DNA from: SM1-73 sp964588305
GTDB taxonomy: Bacteria > Zixibacteria > MSB-5A5 > SM1-73
Length of the DNA: 64,000 nt
Assembly (NCBI GenBank): GCA_964588305.1
Contig: CAZPOP010000014.1
Span: forward strand, 1-64,000
Reading direction: 5' to 3'
The position numbers and the translations under genes were made by a program. Every line of letters starts with the position of its first letter. Position 1 is the first letter of the stretch. Shown here piece by piece: positions 60,690-64,000 of this stretch. The notes below the pieces were generated by a model, which had not been told where the DNA came from, searched no databases, and worked only from the letters and a program-made list of their open reading frames with translations.

Positions 60690-61517
60690 ATGAGCTCCTC
60701 TCATGTGAAAACCAAGTACATATGGGTCATTTCCGATGGTTCCGGCTCCACCGCCGAAAGGGTGCTGCAGGCAAGTTTGGTTCAATTCGGAGATGAGAAC
60801 GTGGTGGTGGAGCGGATTCCCGACGTTCGAACGAAAAAGCAAATAGAGGATATCATTCAGAGAGCTTCTAAGCAAAAGGGATTCGTCGCCTACACTCTGG
60901 TTTCCACAAGATTGCGCAAGGAGATCGCCACCAGAAGCAATGAGTACAATGTGCCCACGGTCGATCTTTTGGGGCCTCTTTTGACCTCCTTGAGTAACTT
61001 TCTGGCCTCAGCTCCCGAGGCCAAGCCCGGCCTGCTGGATAAACTGGATCATCATTATTTTAAAAGGATTGATGCGGTCGGATTCGCGGTCAAGCATGAC
61101 GATGGCCAGAGAGTCGAGGATTTGCCCAAAGCTGACGTGGTGATAACCGGTGTTTCCAGAACTTCAAAGACGCCCCTGAGCATGTATCTCGCTTACAACA
61201 AGGGCTTGCTGGTGGCCAACGTGCCGATCATTCTGGGACTGGATCCTCCCGGTGAGTTTTTTAGAATCAGCCAAAAGAAGATTGTGGGATTGACCGTCAA
61301 GCCGGATCTTCTGATCAGTTTGCGTAAGACCCGGCTGGCCCAGTTGGCCCATGCAGACATAAATTACGGCGATGCCAAGCACGTGATCGAGGAACTGAAA
61401 TACAGTCATCGAATCTTTCGAGAAAATCCAAAGTGGGCGGTGATAGACACCACGGGTAAGGCCATAGAGGAATTGGCTGACGAGGTGTGTAGTCTGATCA
61501 TGGTTAAATCCAGATGA
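60690..61517 (+). CDS. PPDK/PEP synthase regulatory protein (DUF299)
   Basis: The 275-aa protein starts YIWVISDGSGSTAERVLQASLVQF and has the P-loop GVSRTSKTPLSMYLAY (about 152-167). This is the bifunctional kinase/pyrophosphorylase family that inactivates and reactivates pyruvate phosphate dikinase or PEP synthase by phosphorylating a Thr. The target enzyme is not in the window, so the choice between PPDK and PEP synthase is open. GGGGGAA precedes the ATG. Confidence 0.92.
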   Translation: MSSSHVKTKYIWVISDGSGSTAERVLQASLVQFGDENVVVERIPDVRTKKQIEDIIQRASKQKGFVAYTLVSTRLRKEIATRSNEYNVPTVDLLGPLLTSLSNFLASAPEAKPGLLDKLDHHYFKRIDAVGFAVKHDDGQRVEDLPKADVVITGVSRTSKTPLSMYLAYNKGLLVANVPIILGLDPPGEFFRISQKKIVGLTVKPDLLISLRKTRLAQLAHADINYGDAKHVIEELKYSHRIFRENPKWAVIDTTGKAIEELADEVCSLIMVKSR

Positions 61518-61566
61518 TCTTTCGCACCAGTCGAAATCGTCAAGCTGGCCGTGTAGAGGAGTCAAA

Positions 61567-62709
61567 ATGAGAATAGTCGTGCTGGGAGCAGGATTGGTGG
61601 GGGGAGCTATAGCCAGGGATTTGGCATCGGACAAAGATGTGCAGGTCGCTGCCGCAGACATTGACCAGAAGGTTCTTAAGGGATTGAAGGCCGACTCCAG
61701 GATAAAGATTATAAAGGCAGATTTTGGTGACTTATCCACGGTATCGAAGTTGGTTGAAGACTATGATCTGGTGATCGGCGCGCTTCCCGGACATATGGGC
61801 TTTTCTGCTTTGAAAACGGTGATAGAGTCGGGCAAGAACGTAGTGGACATCTCGTTCTTTCCGGAAGACGCTTTTGAGCTGGATGAACTGGCAAGGGAGA
61901 AAGGGGTCACTGCGGTAGTCGATTGCGGGGTTGCTCCCGGCTGCAGCAACCTTATCTTGGGACACCTGACGGGCATTCTGGACGAGACGGAAAGGTTTGA
62001 ATGTTACGTGGGCGGGTTGCCCCGGATCCCTGTCTGGCCTTACGAATACAAGGCTCCCTTCTCGCCGTCGGACGTGATCGAAGAATACAACCGTCCGGCA
62101 CGATTGGTGGAGAACGGAGAAGTGATTGTCAGGCCTGCCCTATCGGACGTCGAGACTCTGGATTTTCCGGACGTGGGAACTCTGGAGGCGTTCAATACCG
62201 ATGGTCTGAGGACGCTCATTAGAACCATGAAGATTCCTTTCATGAAGGAAAAAACCCTGAGATTCCCCGGGCATGCGGAGAGGATGAGGGTGTTGCGGGA
62301 AACAGGTTTTTTTCAAAAGGAACCCCTGTTACTGCCAGGAGGCGCTACCGTGCGACCGCTGGACGTGACCTCCAAGCTTTTGTTCCCTATGTGGCAACTG
62401 GACGAGGGAGAAGAGGATTTCACGGTGATGCGGGCGGTGGTAGAGGGGAAAAAAGACGGCAAGCGAAAACGGTTTTCGTTCGATCTCCTGGATTACTACG
62501 AGAGGAAGACAAAGACCACCTCCATGGCCCGCACCACCGGATACACCTGCTCAACGGTTGCCCGTCTGTTAGCCGAGAGGAAATTCAGCCGCACAGGGAT
62601 CTGTCCGCCAGAGTTTATCGGTCAGGATCGTGAGTGCTACCGATTCGTTATGGAGGGTTTGAACAAAAAAGGTATCCGCTTTCGGGAGGATGTGACGGAG
62701 TTGAGCTGA
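61567..62709 (+). CDS. Saccharopine dehydrogenase-family protein, possibly lysine 6-dehydrogenase
   Basis: The 380-aa protein has a Rossmann NAD(P) motif VLGAGLVGGAIARDLA at its start, and VIGALPGHMGFSALKTVIESGKNVVDISFFPED. It also has DCGVAPGCSNLILGHL and a C-terminal saccharopine-reductase-like domain. Length and the DCGVAPG segment resemble L-lysine 6-dehydrogenase-like proteins of archaea and bacteria. The true substrate is uncertain. GAGGAG precedes the ATG, 50 bases after the regulator gene. Confidence 0.85.
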   Translation: MRIVVLGAGLVGGAIARDLASDKDVQVAAADIDQKVLKGLKADSRIKIIKADFGDLSTVSKLVEDYDLVIGALPGHMGFSALKTVIESGKNVVDISFFPEDAFELDELAREKGVTAVVDCGVAPGCSNLILGHLTGILDETERFECYVGGLPRIPVWPYEYKAPFSPSDVIEEYNRPARLVENGEVIVRPALSDVETLDFPDVGTLEAFNTDGLRTLIRTMKIPFMKEKTLRFPGHAERMRVLRETGFFQKEPLLLPGGATVRPLDVTSKLLFPMWQLDEGEEDFTVMRAVVEGKKDGKRKRFSFDLLDYYERKTKTTSMARTTGYTCSTVARLLAERKFSRTGICPPEFIGQDRECYRFVMEGLNKKGIRFREDVTELS

Positions 62710-62815
62710 GAGTTTCAACATTTTGGGGGAAGAGCCGTAAATAGACTGTGGATAACGCGGGAACACAAGCCGAGTCGGAATTCCGTCATTCACAAGAGTA
62801 CAGGAGGGAAGAATT

Positions 62816-63256
62816 ATGAAGGTAAAAGATATTTTGAAGGACAAGGGGGCTGGAGTGGCTACGATCGCAGCAGAAAAGACCATATGCGATGCGGTAAAGG
62901 TTCTGGTGGAGAAAAACATCGGTTCCCTGCTGGTGCTGGACGTCCAAGGTGGCATAGCAGGCATAATAACAGAGAGAGACATCTTGAAGCAGTGCAATCA
63001 GTGCCTCGAATCGTTCCGGGATATAAAGATTAAAGACGTTATGACAAAGAACCTGATCGCGGCATCGGTTGACGATGATTTGGATTACGTGGAGAACATC
63101 ATGACCCAGAATCGGATAAGACACGTTCCCATAATCTCAAATCAGAAATTAGCCGGGATAATCTCCATAGGCGATCTGGTAAATTTGCTGCGGGGTGAGT
63201 GCAAGGTGGAGAACCGTTATCTCAAGGATTATATCTCGGGAAAATATCCCGCATGA
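62816..63256 (+). CDS. Two-CBS-domain protein
   Basis: The 146-aa protein consists of two CBS domains. One spans about 10-65 (AEKTICDAVKVLVEKNIGSLLVLD, IAGIITERDI) and the other about 75-130 (ASVDDDLDYVENIMTQNRIRHVPII, LAGIISIGDLVNLL). Stand-alone CBS pairs bind adenosine nucleotides and act as energy sensors for partner proteins. GGAGGGAAG precedes the ATG. Confidence 0.92.
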   Translation: MKVKDILKDKGAGVATIAAEKTICDAVKVLVEKNIGSLLVLDVQGGIAGIITERDILKQCNQCLESFRDIKIKDVMTKNLIAASVDDDLDYVENIMTQNRIRHVPIISNQKLAGIISIGDLVNLLRGECKVENRYLKDYISGKYPA

Positions 63257-63312
63257 AGCAGGGGTGACCGAATGGCGACAGATTCTATATCCATTCGACG
63301 GAAGGGAGCAGC

Positions 63313-64000
63313 ATGAGAAGGTCATTGTTTTATTTTATGGTTTTCATCGTTTTTGTTTCTCTGGCGCAGATTGAACCGTTGATGGCTCAGGCAACGGTTG
63401 AGACCACCCAAGTCGAAACCACCGGCGAAGCACAGGTTCAGGAGGAGTCCGGAGAGCGGGAATCTGAAGCGAAGGGAGAAGAGGAGACGGTCGCCGGCTC
63501 AAAAGAGCAAGCGGAGAGAAAGATGCCGGGAGTGCTGGATTTTCTTCTGATTCCCAAGTATTTAGCGTTTTTAATCATGATCGCAGTCGGGTTGACACTT
63601 CTGCTCGGCCGGTGGGTGAACCGTTGGACCCGAATCGCGATGATGGCTGTTGCCTTTGTATTATTTGGGCTTGACTACATTTTCCCGCTTCACCCCAGCC
63701 CCATGTGCGGCGTGACCAAGCTGTTTATGTTCAAAATGACGGCAGGGACCTTCTTCCCGATCTTCACCGCGATACTTCTGGCCATGTTGATACCGAGCCT
63801 GATCGGCAGAAAGCTTTTCTGTGGATGGGTCTGTCCGCTGGGAGCACTTCAGGAACTGATTAACAAGATTCCTTTCAGGCCCCGGTGGAAGCAGTTCAAC
63901 TTTACCGCCTTCAACTCGATCCGGATGGCTCTTCTCTTGATGTTCGTCCTTACATTCTTTATGGCGCGTGCGCAGATCGCCCTGCTGGCGAAAAATGTAG
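63313..64000 (+). CDS. NapH-like membrane ferredoxin, partial at window edge
   Basis: The visible 229 residues contain a signal peptide (ending LMAQA) and an acidic Glu/Gln-rich linker (about 28-75). Several membrane helices follow, then FCGWVCPLGALQELINKIPF, the CxxxCP motif of NapH/MauN polyferredoxins. The C-terminal iron-sulfur part lies beyond the window. The signal peptide plus acidic linker is unusual for this family. It is the second such gene here after 48263. GGGAG precedes the ATG. Confidence 0.82.
   Translation, partial: MRRSLFYFMVFIVFVSLAQIEPLMAQATVETTQVETTGEAQVQEESGERESEAKGEEETVAGSKEQAERKMPGVLDFLLIPKYLAFLIMIAVGLTLLLGRWVNRWTRIAMMAVAFVLFGLDYIFPLHPSPMCGVTKLFMFKMTAGTFFPIFTAILLAMLIPSLIGRKLFCGWVCPLGALQELINKIPFRPRWKQFNFTAFNSIRMALLLMFVLTFFMARAQIALLAKNV

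Noticed and set aside
1..64000. CRISPR array, prophage or insertion sequence
   Set aside because: No regularly spaced direct repeats, no phage structural genes and no transposase gene were found. The repeats seen are short palindromes.

Overview
The window looks like chromosome from an uncultured Gram-negative bacterium. Lipopolysaccharide genes (heptose kinase hldA, heptose adenylyltransferase hldC, an lpxH-like hydrolase) imply an outer membrane. A C-terminal sorting domain with NYPNPFNP, a dockerin-like double repeat and an IPTL-CTERM-like tail together point to a lineage near Zixibacteria or another FCB-group candidate phylum. That placement is inferred from protein style, not from a marker gene. 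I see no prophage, insertion sequence, CRISPR array or rRNA.

Layout. 0.3-7.9 kb: a 50-residue zinc-ribbon protein, the TldE/TldD pair, a secreted repeat protein, a GH57 glucan branching enzyme and a DUF3467 protein. 8.0-13.2 kb: a PAP2 phosphatase, hldA and hldC with an MNT-HEPN toxin-antitoxin pair between them, an M24 peptidase and accB. 13.4-22.4 kb: pilT sits between accB and accC, then gcvH, gcvPA and gcvPB, with four unrelated genes between the two P subunits. 22.6-26.0 kb: thiamine-binding protein, cutA, PPC protein, SAM hydrolase, dCMP deaminase, nrdR. 26.2-34.1 kb: FG-GAP propeller protein, tatC overlapped by a 12-repeat exported protein, HEAT protein, lpxH-like gene. 34.6-43.9 kb: a TPR-GAF-sigma54 activator, a TolB-like propeller, an amidase-dockerin gene broken by two in-frame stops, a rhomboid protease and a response regulator. 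44.1-49.8 kb: ccdA, DUF6599 lipoprotein, two Tat-exported DUF362 proteins and a membrane polyferredoxin, a likely periplasmic redox module. 50.2-53.7 kb (minus): tRNA-Leu, tig, clpP, clpX. 54-64 kb: methyltransferase, ferredoxin remnant, RRM protein, endonuclease Q, DUF5677 protein, membrane protein, PPDK/PEPS regulator, saccharopine-dehydrogenase-like enzyme, CBS protein and a second NapH-like polyferredoxin cut by the window edge.

The strongest non-genic signal is a family of about 13 dispersed REP-like palindromes. Each has a GGAG or GTAG head, one spacer base, a stem of about 7 bp and usually a TTYA loop. Stem sequences differ between copies but stay paired, so the structure rather than the sequence is conserved. 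Other candidates worth following are the DUF362/polyferredoxin module, the tatC-coupled repeat protein, endonuclease Q with a clamp-binding tail, the doubly interrupted amidase and a possible small structured RNA at 49.9-50.0 kb.
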